Positions 1 through 9,307 of a stretch of DNA of 64,000 nucleotides are shown here, piece after piece. Position 1 is the stretch's first letter. Each line of letters opens with the position of its first letter. Under the pieces are notes generated by a model. It did not search any database. It saw nothing but the letters and a program-made list of their open reading frames with translations, and was not told where the DNA came from. Source of the DNA: Paenibacillus lacisoli (GTDB lineage: Bacteria > Bacillota > Bacilli > Paenibacillales > Paenibacillaceae); the NCBI RefSeq assembly GCF_030580655.1, contig NZ_JAUQTB010000009.1, positions 62,001 to 126,000 on the forward strand. The letters run 5' to 3'. Made by a program: the position numbers and the translations under genes.

Positions 1-157
1 GTTTCATCAGGCGATTGTCGTCCTCGGGGATCGATCCCGTAATTCTGTCCTGCAGCGTCTCTTCCAGACTGCCGCGCAGATAGTTGCTGCGCAGCTTGAT
101 ATGTTCAACATCACTTATAGGTGCATCCTTCGGCGGAAGCAACGATCGATCTGTCAT
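1..157 (-). CDS. cysI: Sulfite reductase hemoprotein beta subunit, N-terminal fragment
   Basis: Only the first 52 codons lie in the window; the gene runs off the left edge. CysI is the siroheme and [4Fe-4S] subunit that reduces sulfite to sulfide with electrons from CysJ in cytoplasmic assimilatory sulfate reduction. The visible N-terminus has the family opening ([15 protein letters not shown], then a DRITG segment). The ATG is preceded by GAGAGGAGA at a good distance. It begins 46 bp downstream of the cysJ stop, so the two form a cysJ-cysI operon. The siroheme-binding cysteines lie outside the window. Confidence 0.92.
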   Translation of the reverse strand, partial: MTDRSLLPPKDAPISDVEHIKLRSNYLRGSLEETLQDRITGSIPEDDNRLMK

Positions 158-203
158 GTTCCTGTCTCCTCTCAACATCTTCCGGCTGGTTCATGCCTTC
201 CGA

Positions 204-2036
204 TTAATACACATCCCGCTGATAACGTTTATTCTGCATCAGTTCTGTCAGATACTCCGAAGCCTGCTCGGGACTCATGCCGCCTTCCTGCTCCAGGATC
301 GTACCCAGTGCCGCATGCACGTCATGCGCCATCTTGCTCTCATCTCCGCAGACATAAATATAAGCACCATCCTGAATCCACTGATACAAATCTTTGCTGT
401 TCTCCAGCATCCGGTGCTGGACGTAGATCTTCTCTTCCGTGTCACGGGAGAAAGCAACATCCATGCGTGTCAGGACACCGTCCTTGAGCCAGCGCTGCCA
501 TTCTGTCTGGTACAGGAAATCTGTAGAGAAATGCTGGTCTCCGTAGAACAGCCAGGATTCCCCGGATGCTCCCTGCTCTTCACGTTCACCGATGAAGGCG
601 CGGAACGGAGCAACCCCTGTGCCTGGTCCAATCATGATGATTTTCGCAGACGAATCGGCTGGAAGCTTGAAGCTCGGATTATTCTGAATGAAGACTGGCA
701 GCTTATCGCCGGCAGACACACGTTCAGCCAGCTGCACGGAGCATACGCCATAACGTTCCCGCTGCTTATGATCATAACGTACAGCACGTACGGTTAAATG
801 TACCTCTTCCGGAAAAGCCAGGGGACTTGAGGCAATGGAGTACAGGCGGGCCGGAATTTTACGCAGCTTCGAGATGAACTCCTGTGCCGGAATACCGATC
901 AGAGAATAATCCTGAACCAGATCCAGCAGATCATGTCCCTGCAGATAAGCCCGCAGTTGGTCATGCCCTGCCCCGACCAGCTCCTGCAGACCCGCATTGC
1001 CGGTAAGCTGTGCAAGCTGCTCCACAAGCGGTTTTGTCAGAATCGTAATTTCATATTGACGGGTCAGCGCTTCCCGGATGGTCTGCTTCTGGCCGTCTTT
1101 ATTCACCGTAACCAGTTCCTCACCGTTCCAGCCAAAGGCTTCGATCAGCTCTTCAACCAGACGGGGATGGTTCTCAGGGTAGATGCCTAGGCTGTCTCCA
1201 GGTTCATAGGTCAGGTTGGACCCTTCCAGAGATAATTCCACATGACGTGTCTCCCGGTCAGAGCCGCGGCCATTGAGATTCAGATTCTCCAGAACCTCAG
1301 CATGGAAGGGATTGCTTCTGGAGTATTCGGATACCGCAGTGTCACTGGATGATACAGCCTCAGCCGCAGCGTTCGCAGCTGCTGCCGGATTCTCACCAAG
1401 TGCAGTCAGCACTTGCTTCATCCACTCCGCTGCCGGCTCATCAAAATCAACATCGCAGTCTGCGCGGTCTGCCAGGCGCTTAGCACCGAGCTCTTCCAGG
1501 CGCTTGTCAAAATCCTTGCCTGTCTGACAGAAAAATTCATAAGAGGTATCTCCAAGTGCCAGCACAGAATACCGCAGCTCTTCAAGCTTTGGAGCTCTCT
1601 TGCTGTGCAGGAACTCGTAGAAAGCAATCGCATGATCCGGCGGCTCCCCCTCACCATGCGTGCTGACAAGAATCAGCAAATTTTGCACTTTCTTGAGCGC
1701 GTTGGATTTGAAATCCCCCATGGAAGTCAGCGTTACTTCAAATCCTTCATTCTGCAGCTGGGCGGTCAGCTTCTTCGCCAGATTGCTGCTGTTCCCGGTC
1801 TGGGAGCCGTACAGCACAGTTACTTCCTTCGATAATACCGGAGCGGGTACAGCTGGCGCTGATACCGGCAGTACACTCTCTGCTGCAGACGCGTTAGTCA
1901 GCGTGACACCGGCTGCACTTGCACTCAGATATCCGGTCAGCCAGATACGCTGTATATCGTTCAGCGTCGGCATAAGACGATTCAACAGTTCGACTTGTTC
2001 TTCATTAAAAGGACTGTTTGTCACATGTAATACCAA
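204..2036 (-). CDS. cysJ: Sulfite reductase [NADPH] flavoprotein alpha subunit
   Basis: 610-residue diflavin reductase that passes electrons from NADPH through FAD and FMN to CysI. The N-terminus (NSPFNEEQVELLNRLMPTL) is the Bacillus-type CysJ opening. A flavodoxin domain follows at about residues 70-215 (GSQTGNS FMN loop, STHGEGEPPD), then a linker and an FAD/NADP ferredoxin-reductase module (RLYSIASSP for FAD, GPGTGVAPFRAF for NADP). It ends in KRYQRDVY, the usual C-terminus. Length is normal. It is the first gene of the operon with cysI and has its own promoter-like sequence about 75 bp upstream. Confidence 0.95.
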   Translation of the reverse strand: MVLHVTNSPFNEEQVELLNRLMPTLNDIQRIWLTGYLSASAAGVTLTNASAAESVLPVSAPAVPAPVLSKEVTVLYGSQTGNSSNLAKKLTAQLQNEGFEVTLTSMGDFKSNALKKVQNLLILVSTHGEGEPPDHAIAFYEFLHSKRAPKLEELRYSVLALGDTSYEFFCQTGKDFDKRLEELGAKRLADRADCDVDFDEPAAEWMKQVLTALGENPAAAANAAAEAVSSSDTAVSEYSRSNPFHAEVLENLNLNGRGSDRETRHVELSLEGSNLTYEPGDSLGIYPENHPRLVEELIEAFGWNGEELVTVNKDGQKQTIREALTRQYEITILTKPLVEQLAQLTGNAGLQELVGAGHDQLRAYLQGHDLLDLVQDYSLIGIPAQEFISKLRKIPARLYSIASSPLAFPEEVHLTVRAVRYDHKQRERYGVCSVQLAERVSAGDKLPVFIQNNPSFKLPADSSAKIIMIGPGTGVAPFRAFIGEREEQGASGESWLFYGDQHFSTDFLYQTEWQRWLKDGVLTRMDVAFSRDTEEKIYVQHRMLENSKDLYQWIQDGAYIYVCGDESKMAHDVHAALGTILEQEGGMSPEQASEYLTELMQNKRYQRDVY

Positions 2037-2110
2037 TTCGTATCCACCTCGCGCGGCTTGCCGTTAGTTTATTTTAAATCCTTGTAAAATGGTCAGGTTA
2101 CTATTACTTG

Positions 2111-2139
2111 AAACTATCACAGGTCGACAAACGGGTCAA
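2111..2139 (-). promoter_or_regulatory. Putative sigma-A promoter of cysJI
   Basis: On the minus strand, TTGACC and TAGTTT are separated by 17 bp, giving a leader of about 70 nt before cysJ. The -35 is strong and the -10 is moderate. The spacing supports it; no CymR or other cysteine-regulon operator was proven. Confidence 0.45.
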
Positions 2140-2340
2140 CCAGAATGATCTTATAGCATCTATCAGGATTGCTGATAAAGCAGATAATACGTTCTTTAGT
2201 GCTCATACTAATCCACCCTCCGATGCTTCTTGACGTCATAAATCTACAAGTGCTCATCGGTACCCAATACTTAACATGCACCAAAGCTTCATTAATTTCT
2301 GTTGTGCTTCATGCTACAATAGCGGGGGAATCGAGAGGGA

Positions 2341-2376
2341 ATGAAAAGAAATCACAAGGCGGTGTTTTTTCGTTGA
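2341..2376 (+). other. Possible 11-codon leader peptide before the YdcF-like gene
   Basis: An ATG opens an 11-residue frame (MKRNHKAVFFR) whose TGA overlaps the TTG start chosen for the downstream gene (shared bases TTGA). A purine-rich stretch (GAGAGGGA) precedes it. This geometry would couple translation of the two. It could equally be chance, because the downstream start has its own AAGGCGG site inside this mini-frame. Confidence 0.25.
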
Positions 2377-3122
2377 TTTATATCATTAAATTTCTTTACA
2401 GCTGGCTGCTGCCCCCGGGGCTGTTCATTCTGCTCTTCTTGCCGGCTGTCATCTGGCTGTGGCGCAGACAGCGGAGAATAGCAACGGTACTGCTTGCATT
2501 GACAACCCTCCTCTATCTGACCTCTACAGGTTTGTTCAGTGAAGCTCTGGTGCGTGGACTGGAGCGTCAATACGAGCAGCCCGCTGCTGTGCATGGCGAT
2601 GTTCTGGTCGTTCTTGGCGCGGGCGCGACGCAGGGAACGCCAGACATCGATGGAAAAGGAAATCTGCTCGGCTCTGCCGCCAACCGGCTGCTGACAGCAG
2701 TACGGCTGCACCGGGCCACGGGATTACCGATTCTGTTCTCGGGTGGCCAGGTATTCCCGGACAGCGGTAATGAAGCGGATATCGCCCACAGGCAGCTGCT
2801 GGCACTTGGTGTGCCGGAGCAGGACATCCTGATTGAGAACACGTCACTGAATACGGAGCAGAACGCAGAGAATACGGCGGTTATCCTGCAGCAGAACCAT
2901 TTGCAGCAGCCTGTGCTTATTACATCCGGCTTCCATCTGCCGCGGGCTGTTCTTCAATTCGAAAAGGCAGGTATTCACGTCCAGCCTATCCCTACAGACT
3001 ATATGGCAAGCTCCTCGGTCCAATTCTACTGGGGGAAAATTGCACCTTCTTCTGCGGCCATGTCCCTCACCGGACTTGCCCTGAAGGAGTATCTCGGTAT
3101 TCTGGCCGCCCGCCTCCACTAA
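2373..3122 (+). CDS. YdcF-like DUF218 membrane protein
   Basis: About 249 residues. Two hydrophobic segments near the N-terminus (IIKFLYSWLLPPGLFILLFLPAVIWL and TVLLALTTLLYLTSTGLF) anchor an extracytoplasmic DUF218 domain. The domain shows VLVVLGAGA, then an SGGQV strand-turn, an E..S.NT.QNA segment and the VLITSGFHLPRA motif, all typical of the YdcF/SanA/ElyC group, which has envelope roles. The open frame extends further upstream with a non-homologous head. I chose the TTG start because AAGGCGG lies 10 bases before it and the protein then begins at the first membrane segment. The substrate is unknown. Confidence 0.8.
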   Translation: MIYIIKFLYSWLLPPGLFILLFLPAVIWLWRRQRRIATVLLALTTLLYLTSTGLFSEALVRGLERQYEQPAAVHGDVLVVLGAGATQGTPDIDGKGNLLGSAANRLLTAVRLHRATGLPILFSGGQVFPDSGNEADIAHRQLLALGVPEQDILIENTSLNTEQNAENTAVILQQNHLQQPVLITSGFHLPRAVLQFEKAGIHVQPIPTDYMASSSVQFYWGKIAPSSAAMSLTGLALKEYLGILAARLH

Positions 3123-3176
3123 AAATAACCTGCAGCAGCCCTGGTCTCATTCACGGCCTTCTGCAGGTTATTTTTT
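3122..3176. terminator. Bidirectional rho-independent terminator
   Basis: AAAATAACCTGCAG pairs with CTGCAGGTTATTTT across a 25-base loop, with A and T runs on the two sides. It lies between two converging genes and can serve both. Confidence 0.8.
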
Positions 3177-3187
3177 CATCACCTATT

Positions 3188-3535
3188 CTATTGCTTGTCC
3201 ACGTACAACAGCGAAACGGTCTTGACTGCATAGGTATCGGCCAGACGATCCTCTGCCAGAATATTCAGCCGGATCAGACCCGCGATCTTGTTGACATCTG
3301 CCTTCGAGATCAGCCGCCACATTTCCGGATCAGGCAGGGCATGATACAGCTTCTGATCATCGTATTCCTTGCGAAGCTGGCTGACGACCTTCACCCGGTA
3401 GCCATCGATTTCAATCTCTCCGGCCTGCTGTTCAGACAAATGAGCTATAATTTTGCTCCGCAGTCCGTTCAGCTCCTGCTCCAATTCCTTTTGCTGCTGT
3501 TTAAGCTCGTAATACCGCTGCACTGCTTCATTCAT
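3188..3535 (-). CDS. Small coiled-coil protein of unknown function
   Basis: 115 residues. The first 40 residues (VQRYYELKQQQKELEQELN) form a strongly predicted coiled coil, followed by a short strand-rich middle (EIDGYRVKVVSQ) and a helical C-terminus. The longer open frame starts far upstream inside non-coding sequence. This ATG has AAGGAGCG eight bases before it, which decides the start. There is no signal peptide or membrane segment. I do not recognise a named family; a structural or adaptor role would be a guess. It stands alone behind the shared terminator. Confidence 0.7.
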   Translation of the reverse strand: MNEAVQRYYELKQQQKELEQELNGLRSKIIAHLSEQQAGEIEIDGYRVKVVSQLRKEYDDQKLYHALPDPEMWRLISKADVNKIAGLIRLNILAEDRLADTYAVKTVSLLYVDKQ

Positions 3536-3627
3536 CTCTATCACGCTCCTTACTGATAGATATGCAGAAGGAGAATGTGATAGGACAAGTACACCCGAAC
3601 AAATTGCTATTTTGCTGTGAACAAACT

Positions 3628-4599
3628 TTACAGTGAATCGCTTGCACCATTCGTGTAGAGGCTGAGTGACAGCTTTTGGATCAGACCGGACATTACCAAT
3701 CTGTCCCTCCAGGCAGCCGGAATGCCCGTGTATCCGTAATAAGCTCCGGCAATCTGCCCGTACACCGCCCCGGTCGTATCCGCATCGTCGCCCAGATTCA
3801 CAGCCAGCAGCGCTCCGCTGCGAAAATCTTCCGTCCGGCTGAATGCCCACAACGCCGCTTCCAGGGAGCGGACAACATACCCGCTGCCCTGGATATCCGG
3901 CGGCTCCAGCTCCTGGTAGGAGCCATTCAGCACCTCCTGCAGCCGCCCCGGCAGCGGCTGTTTCGGCTGCCCCGCACCCGGCGGCAGCCAGCTGTCCAGC
4001 ACGGCCGGAGACAGCATCTCCGCCTTGCTCCGGCCGTGCAGCGCCGCCAGCAGGATGGCGGCGAGCAGCCGGCAGCCGCCGACCGCTTCGGCGGCGCCAT
4101 GGGTCGTTCGCGAGCTGAGCTCCGCGAAGTGCAGCGCCTGCAGCGGCTGGCGGGCGTAGAACATGGCGACGGGGGCCAGTCGCATGATCGAGCCGTTCCC
4201 GGCGCTGCGGGGATCGGTGGAACCGGCATATGCCTGGCCGGTTCGTTCGTAATGCACCAGCGCTTCGCGGGTGGCATTACCAATGTCGAAGCAGCTCCCC
4301 GTGCTGCTGAGATACCCGCGGCGGTACCAGTTCACGTACCGCTGCATCTGGTCGGCAGGGTCAAAGACCTGCCGTTCCACCAGGCTCTCGGCGAGACACA
4401 GGGCCATGGACGTATCATCCGTCCACTGCCCGGCTTCGAGCCCGAAGACACCGCCGCCCACAAGGTCCGTGACCGGCTGGAATGTGCCCGGTGCCGAGAA
4501 CTCCACCGTCGTACCCAGTGCATCGCCGGTGGCCAGCCCGGCGAGGCAGCCATGGAACCGGTCCGGATCCAGGTCCAGGTTCCTTTCCATTGGATTCAT
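3628..4599 (-). CDS. ADP-ribosylglycohydrolase family protein
   Basis: 323 residues, a complete DraG/ARH-type all-helical fold that removes ADP-ribose from proteins or small molecules using two metal ions. The metal-ligand motifs are present in order: GDALGTTVEF near the N-terminus, GQWTDDTSMAL (first metal cluster), GNGSIMRLAP in the middle, and NLGDDADTTGAVYGQIAGAYYG near the C-terminus (second cluster). All catalytic aspartates appear intact. The start overlaps the stop of the DUF1697 gene by four bases (ATGA), so translation is coupled. Local GC is higher than in the surroundings (roughly 4.0-4.15 kb). No ADP-ribosyltransferase is encoded nearby, so the substrate is unknown. Confidence 0.92.
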   Translation of the reverse strand: MNPMERNLDLDPDRFHGCLAGLATGDALGTTVEFSAPGTFQPVTDLVGGGVFGLEAGQWTDDTSMALCLAESLVERQVFDPADQMQRYVNWYRRGYLSSTGSCFDIGNATREALVHYERTGQAYAGSTDPRSAGNGSIMRLAPVAMFYARQPLQALHFAELSSRTTHGAAEAVGGCRLLAAILLAALHGRSKAEMLSPAVLDSWLPPGAGQPKQPLPGRLQEVLNGSYQELEPPDIQGSGYVVRSLEAALWAFSRTEDFRSGALLAVNLGDDADTTGAVYGQIAGAYYGYTGIPAAWRDRLVMSGLIQKLSLSLYTNGASDSL

Positions 4600-5183
4600 C
4601 GCAGGATGTCCTCCTTCCCCGGGGCCTCATGAGCAGGCCCGGCCAGCTCACGCAGCTTCTCCACCGTCTTCCAGTTTCGGGTCGTTGCGGTTACCTGCAG
4701 CACCTGAAGCTGGTTCGCCAGCTTGGAATCGCTGATGCCCTTGCGGACCAGCAGATAGAGCTCGCGGCCGATCAGCTGAACTTCTTCCTCGTCCGTCTTG
4801 TACGACAAGAGAACCTGAAGCGCCTCTTCGGCAGGAAATTTTTCCAGAAAAGAGATGTACAAGCTCTCCTTGCCAGACGCCGCACGAATGTCTTCCGCTT
4901 CCTCCAGCGAGAACGGGCAGCGCTCTATGATCCCGTGCCACTCTCCTACAGTCCGGAGAATGACCGGTATCTCGAAGCCAAAGCGCAGCTGCAGCTGCTG
5001 CTCCAGCAGGGAACCCAGCTCCTCTTCCGCAAGCTCCGAGTCGAGGATGACATTCCCGCTCTGGATGTAGGTCTGGACATGGCTCATTCCGAGATCAGCG
5101 AGCAGACTCTTCAATTCAGCCATTTTGACGACATGTCTGCCGCCTACATTAATACCTCGCAGCAGCACCAGATATCGAATCAT
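4596..5183 (-). CDS. DUF1697 domain protein
   Basis: 195 residues with the family opening YLVLLRGINVGG, the MAELKSLLADLG segment and the YIQSGNV strand. DUF1697 proteins are widespread cytoplasmic proteins without an assigned activity. A GTG four codons further upstream is in frame, but it abuts the GGGAGG site; the ATG used here has the site at a workable distance. It is first in a two-gene operon with the ADP-ribosylglycohydrolase, and the pairing may hint at nucleotide-related chemistry. Confidence 0.88.
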   Translation of the reverse strand: MIRYLVLLRGINVGGRHVVKMAELKSLLADLGMSHVQTYIQSGNVILDSELAEEELGSLLEQQLQLRFGFEIPVILRTVGEWHGIIERCPFSLEEAEDIRAASGKESLYISFLEKFPAEEALQVLLSYKTDEEEVQLIGRELYLLVRKGISDSKLANQLQVLQVTATTRNWKTVEKLRELAGPAHEAPGKEDILR

Positions 5184-5269
5184 CCTGGATCCCACCCTCC
5201 CTTATTTGCTTATATTCTCTATTGTATAGCAGTCCCGCCCAATACCCAACCCCTTCCAGAGCCCATACA

Positions 5270-5310
5270 AAAGCCCCGGACAGCGGCTTGTGCCGGTCCG
5301 GGGCTTGCTT
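5270..5310 (-). terminator. Terminator of the lacZ operon
   Basis: AAGCCCCGGAC and GTCCGGGGCTT form an 11-bp GC-rich stem with a 15-base loop; a TTTT run follows on the minus strand. It sits just after lacZ and isolates it from the DUF1697 operon. Confidence 0.85.
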
Positions 5311-5318
5311 ATTCAAGG

Positions 5319-8300
5319 TTATACAGTTGGCTGAATAGGTTGAAGCGTAAACGTAAACTCGTAATCCTCGTCAGCCGAAATCCGGTACTCCGGCAGAACT
5401 GGCGCACCCCAGCTGTCATCGCCGCCCACACCCATCTGGCGTCCGGCTACGGTGACAACCGTATAATGAACCGGAGGCAGCTCATAGACATGATAGGCAT
5501 TCTCCAGCTCGAAGGCCGTATACGGCGAGATGTTGCACTCGACCGGCTGGACGGCAGGGGACACAATGCGCAGGCCATGGCCGGCAGCATCCGTAATTGC
5601 AACCTGACGGACGCCCGTACGGTTCCCCGACTCCTGCGGCACCACATAACCGGCCAGAGCATCGGCCGTCTTCGTAGAGAAGCGGCCCAGCCGTGCACCA
5701 TGCTTCCTGTCCGCATAATTCTCTTCCGGTCCCATCGCATACCAGTCGAGCTGGCTGTAATCGGCCGGAATCTTGAAGGACAGCGCCTGTACTGGCACAT
5801 CCGGCAGACCGGCTGCACCCTTATAGCGATAGCGCACCTGTACCTGTCCGTCCGGCTGAACCGTATAGGCTGCCGTGACTTCCAGCTCCTGGCTGATGCT
5901 CAGCTGATACGTGAAGGATACCGTCACATCCGAACCGGATGGTGTTATTTCGACACCTGTACAGCGGCGGGCCATACTTGCTGCTGCCCATACCCCTGAC
6001 GTAAATGCCATGGCGGTTCCTTTATCGTTATCCGTCGTCGCACGCCAGAACTGCGGCACCGGCGGTGAAGCGATCAGCTCGCGTCCACCATAATTTAAGG
6101 AGACCAGGCTGCCTACTGATTTGGAGAAGAGAACGCTGAAATCATGACCCTGCACGCCAATGTTAACATCTCCTTCAACCACTCTCAGCGTGTAGACACT
6201 GTCCAGCTCGGCTGTTCCCGTGGATGAATAATTCATCACAGGTGCTCCAGCGCGAGCAGGCGAAGAAGCTGTTCCCTTCTCTGGCTCCACCTGATACACA
6301 TATTGTCCGAAGGAGACCTCATGACCTGCTTCGGCCCAAAGTACAGACTGCTTAAGACGAAGGGATACGTTAATTGCATATTCACCCGGCTGTACATCTT
6401 CACCTGTAAGCGGAAGCTCTATAAAAGCTTCGCTCTCAGCTGCCACATGGACGTCCAGCATGCCTCCTGCTACCTCTTTGCCGTTACGCAGCAGACTGTA
6501 TACGAGCTCCAGCTCATCCGTGCCTGCAAACAGATTGCCATTCTTCACAGTGACACCATTACGGTCCGGCAGCAGCTTAATGTTCTGGTAGAGGAATTTG
6601 ACTTCCTGCATTTTCGGTGACAATCTGCGATCTGCATACACAATACCATTCGTGCAGAAGTTGTAGTCTGTCGAGCGGTCATCGAAATCACCGCCAAAGG
6701 CCAGATACTCCTGACCATCCTGGCGATTGCGCAGCATCAGGGACTGATCGATGTAATCCCAGATAAATCCACCCTGGTACATCGGATAGCGGTCTTCCAG
6801 TTCCGTATACTTATGCATGCCGCCCAGTGAATTACCCATCGCATGCATGTATTCGCAGCTGATGAACGGCTTCGCCGGGTTGTCATTCAAGTAAGCTTCA
6901 ATGTCCGCTACCTTTGCGTACATCCGGCTCTCCATATCGCTGGTATCATCAAAGTCACGATCATGGAACACACCTTCATAATGCACGAGGCGGCTCGGAT
7001 CCACCGAGCGGAAATAATCGGAGACATGCAGAAGCACCTCACCTGCATAAGATTCATTTCCGCAGGACCAGATCAGAATGGACGGATGGTTTTTGTCCCG
7101 CTCCACCATGGAGATGGCACGGTCCATAACGATCGGCTCCCACTCCGGCTGGCTGCCAGGGATCGCCCAGGAAGGCTCAACCGCGCCCATCTTCTGCCAT
7201 GAACCGTGGGTTTCCAGGTTCATTTCGTCAATGACATAGACTCCATACTCGTCGCACAGCTCATACCACAAACTTTGGTTCGGATAGTGCGAAGTACGCA
7301 CGGCGTTCATATTGTTCTGCTTCAGGGTACGAATATCCCACAGCATATCTTCCTTGGTGATTGCACGGCCGCGGCGGGCATTGAATTCATGACGGTTAAC
7401 CCCTTTGAACACAATACGCTTGCCGTTCAAATGCATGATCTTATCCTTCATCTCGAAGTGACGGAAGCCCACCTTCTGCGGCACCACTTCCAGCAGCGTA
7501 CCATTTGCAGCGTAGACCGATACATACAACCGGTACAGGTAAGGAATTTCTGCGCTCCACAGCGAAGGATTTTCTACTGTCAGCTGGGCGGTTACGCTCA
7601 GCTGCGCATCGGAAAATTCAGCAGTTCCTGCCGCGACACGTTGACCGTCCGCAGCACGCAGCTCCAGTTCTATCCGGCCTGAACCTACATGTCCCAGCTG
7701 TTCAAGCTCTGTCTTGACGGAGAGTGACGCCTGTTTGAAGCTGCTGTCCAGCTCTGTCTTCACATGCAGATCACGCACATGAACCTCCGGCACAGTGTAC
7801 AGATATACATCACGGAAAATGCCGGAGAAGCGCCAAAAATCCTGGTCTTCCAGCCAGCCTCCGGTGCTGCGCTGATACACTTCCACTGCGAGCTTGTTCT
7901 CACCCGTCTGGATATATGGCGTCAGATCAAATTCGGACGGCGTGAAGCTGTCTTCGCTGTAACCAACGAACTCCCCGTTCAACCAAACGTAGATCGCGGA
8001 CTCTGCTCCCTGGAAGGAAATACGAACCGGCACATTCTCCATAAAGGACGGAAGCTCAAAATATCTCACATAGCTGCCGACCGGATTATGATCAGCGGGA
8101 ATCTGCGGCGGCCGCAAATGATCGTATCCATCCCATGGGTACATGGTATTGACATATTGCGGACGTCCGTAGCCCTGCAGCTGAATATGCCCGGGCACCT
8201 GGATGTCATCCCACCCGCGGCAGGAATAATCCGGCTTATAAAAGTTCTCTTGGCGTCCGTAGGGATTCTCCGCATAGCTGAACTTCCACGTTCCGTTCAG

Positions 8301-8447
8301 ACTGTGGCGAAGCCTCACCCCTTGATCCTGTTCAGCTTCTTGCAGCGTCTCATAGTAGCGGTGGTCCGAGTGAGCGGGCAGCCGGTTCACGGCGAAAGTG
8401 CCCACATCGCTCAGCCAGTCTAAAGTTGGTGCTGTGTGCTTGCTCAT
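5319..8447 (-). CDS. lacZ: Beta-galactosidase, glycoside hydrolase family 2
   Basis: 1042 residues, the size of E. coli-type LacZ. Domains in order: sugar-binding jelly roll (about 50-220), immunoglobulin-like domain, TIM barrel (about 330-630) with the acid/base glutamate in ILIWSCGNES and the nucleophile glutamate in FISCEYMHAMGNS, and a C-terminal beta-sandwich 'small chain' region. There is no signal peptide, so it hydrolyses lactose or other galactosides after uptake. The ATG has GGAAGGAGA upstream. It is the last gene of the two-component/ABC transporter locus, 32 bp after the second permease, which makes a beta-galactoside the likely transported sugar. Confidence 0.95.
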   Translation of the reverse strand: MSKHTAPTLDWLSDVGTFAVNRLPAHSDHRYYETLQEAEQDQGVRLRHSLNGTWKFSYAENPYGRQENFYKPDYSCRGWDDIQVPGHIQLQGYGRPQYVNTMYPWDGYDHLRPPQIPADHNPVGSYVRYFELPSFMENVPVRISFQGAESAIYVWLNGEFVGYSEDSFTPSEFDLTPYIQTGENKLAVEVYQRSTGGWLEDQDFWRFSGIFRDVYLYTVPEVHVRDLHVKTELDSSFKQASLSVKTELEQLGHVGSGRIELELRAADGQRVAAGTAEFSDAQLSVTAQLTVENPSLWSAEIPYLYRLYVSVYAANGTLLEVVPQKVGFRHFEMKDKIMHLNGKRIVFKGVNRHEFNARRGRAITKEDMLWDIRTLKQNNMNAVRTSHYPNQSLWYELCDEYGVYVIDEMNLETHGSWQKMGAVEPSWAIPGSQPEWEPIVMDRAISMVERDKNHPSILIWSCGNESYAGEVLLHVSDYFRSVDPSRLVHYEGVFHDRDFDDTSDMESRMYAKVADIEAYLNDNPAKPFISCEYMHAMGNSLGGMHKYTELEDRYPMYQGGFIWDYIDQSLMLRNRQDGQEYLAFGGDFDDRSTDYNFCTNGIVYADRRLSPKMQEVKFLYQNIKLLPDRNGVTVKNGNLFAGTDELELVYSLLRNGKEVAGGMLDVHVAAESEAFIELPLTGEDVQPGEYAINVSLRLKQSVLWAEAGHEVSFGQYVYQVEPEKGTASSPARAGAPVMNYSSTGTAELDSVYTLRVVEGDVNIGVQGHDFSVLFSKSVGSLVSLNYGGRELIASPPVPQFWRATTDNDKGTAMAFTSGVWAAASMARRCTGVEITPSGSDVTVSFTYQLSISQELEVTAAYTVQPDGQVQVRYRYKGAAGLPDVPVQALSFKIPADYSQLDWYAMGPEENYADRKHGARLGRFSTKTADALAGYVVPQESGNRTGVRQVAITDAAGHGLRIVSPAVQPVECNISPYTAFELENAYHVYELPPVHYTVVTVAGRQMGVGGDDSWGAPVLPEYRISADEDYEFTFTLQPIQPTV

Positions 8448-8479
8448 TGCTTAAATCTCCTTCCATCTGTGAAGCTTCA

Positions 8480-9307
8480 TTATTTCACCGATCCAACCAT
8501 ACCTTGAACGAACTGCTTCTGCATCGCAAAGAACACCAATGCTGTAGGCAGGGTAGCCATCACGATCGCCGTAAAGATCATTCCGAAGTCTGGCGAGTAA
8601 CTGGAGCCGAGATTGGAGATCAGCAGCGGCACCGTCATTTTCTCCGGAGACTGCAGGACAATCAGCGGCCACATGTAGCTGTTCCAACTGGACATGAAGG
8701 TAATAATGGCGGCTGCAGCATAGGTAGTTTTCATTGTAGGCAGGTAAATTTTGAAGAAAATACCCAATTCGCTGAGTCCGTCAATTCTTCCTGCTTCCAG
8801 CATATCTTTCGGGAACATTTTGGTGCTCTGGCGGAAGAAGAAGATCAGGAACGCCGTGGTCACGGTCGGCAGGATCACCGAAGTTACCGTATCAATACCG
8901 ATGACCGGAACCGTATTCGAAATACTTGCGAACATGCGATACAGCGGAACCATCAAGGCCGCAAACGGAATCATCATCGAGAGAAGCAGAATGTTGAAGA
9001 CGATATCCTTGGCACGGCTGCGGTAAATTTCGAAACCGTATCCGGCCAGCGATGCAATCAGCAGAGACAGTAACGTCGTAATTACCGTAATTCTGGCTGA
9101 GTTCAAGAGCGCCTGCATGATATCCGCGCTCGCCAGCAAGTTGTTGAAGTTCTCTACCAAGTGTGAGCCGGGAAGCAAACGGCCGCGCGTTACATCAACC
9201 GATGCGTTGGTGGAACTGACAATCATCCACAAGAACGGGAAAATCGAGATCACGGCCGCCAGAATCAGAAAGACATATGTGAAAATACGTTTACCGTTAT
9301 TAGCCAT
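8480..9307 (-). CDS. Sugar ABC transporter permease (CUT1, MalG/LacG type)
   Basis: 275 residues with six membrane segments and the EAA loop near residue 190 (EAGRIDGLSELGIFFKIYLP). It is the second membrane subunit of a CUT1 importer. A GTG three codons upstream is in frame, but AGGTGA precedes this ATG at the right distance. It overlaps the preceding permease by eight bases. No ATPase is encoded in the locus, as is usual for Bacillota CUT1 systems that share an MsmX-type ATPase. Confidence 0.9.
   Translation of the reverse strand: MANNGKRIFTYVFLILAAVISIFPFLWMIVSSTNASVDVTRGRLLPGSHLVENFNNLLASADIMQALLNSARITVITTLLSLLIASLAGYGFEIYRSRAKDIVFNILLLSMMIPFAALMVPLYRMFASISNTVPVIGIDTVTSVILPTVTTAFLIFFFRQSTKMFPKDMLEAGRIDGLSELGIFFKIYLPTMKTTYAAAAIITFMSSWNSYMWPLIVLQSPEKMTVPLLISNLGSSYSPDFGMIFTAIVMATLPTALVFFAMQKQFVQGMVGSVK

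Noticed and set aside
3676..4632. 318-codon plus-strand frame
   Set aside because: Mirror frame of the ADP-ribosylglycohydrolase gene; Arg/Gln-rich without motifs.
4482..5999. 505-codon plus-strand frame
   Set aside because: It lies opposite the ends of three recognised genes and across the lacZ terminator; composition is Pro/Arg-rich as expected for antisense of GC-rich genes.
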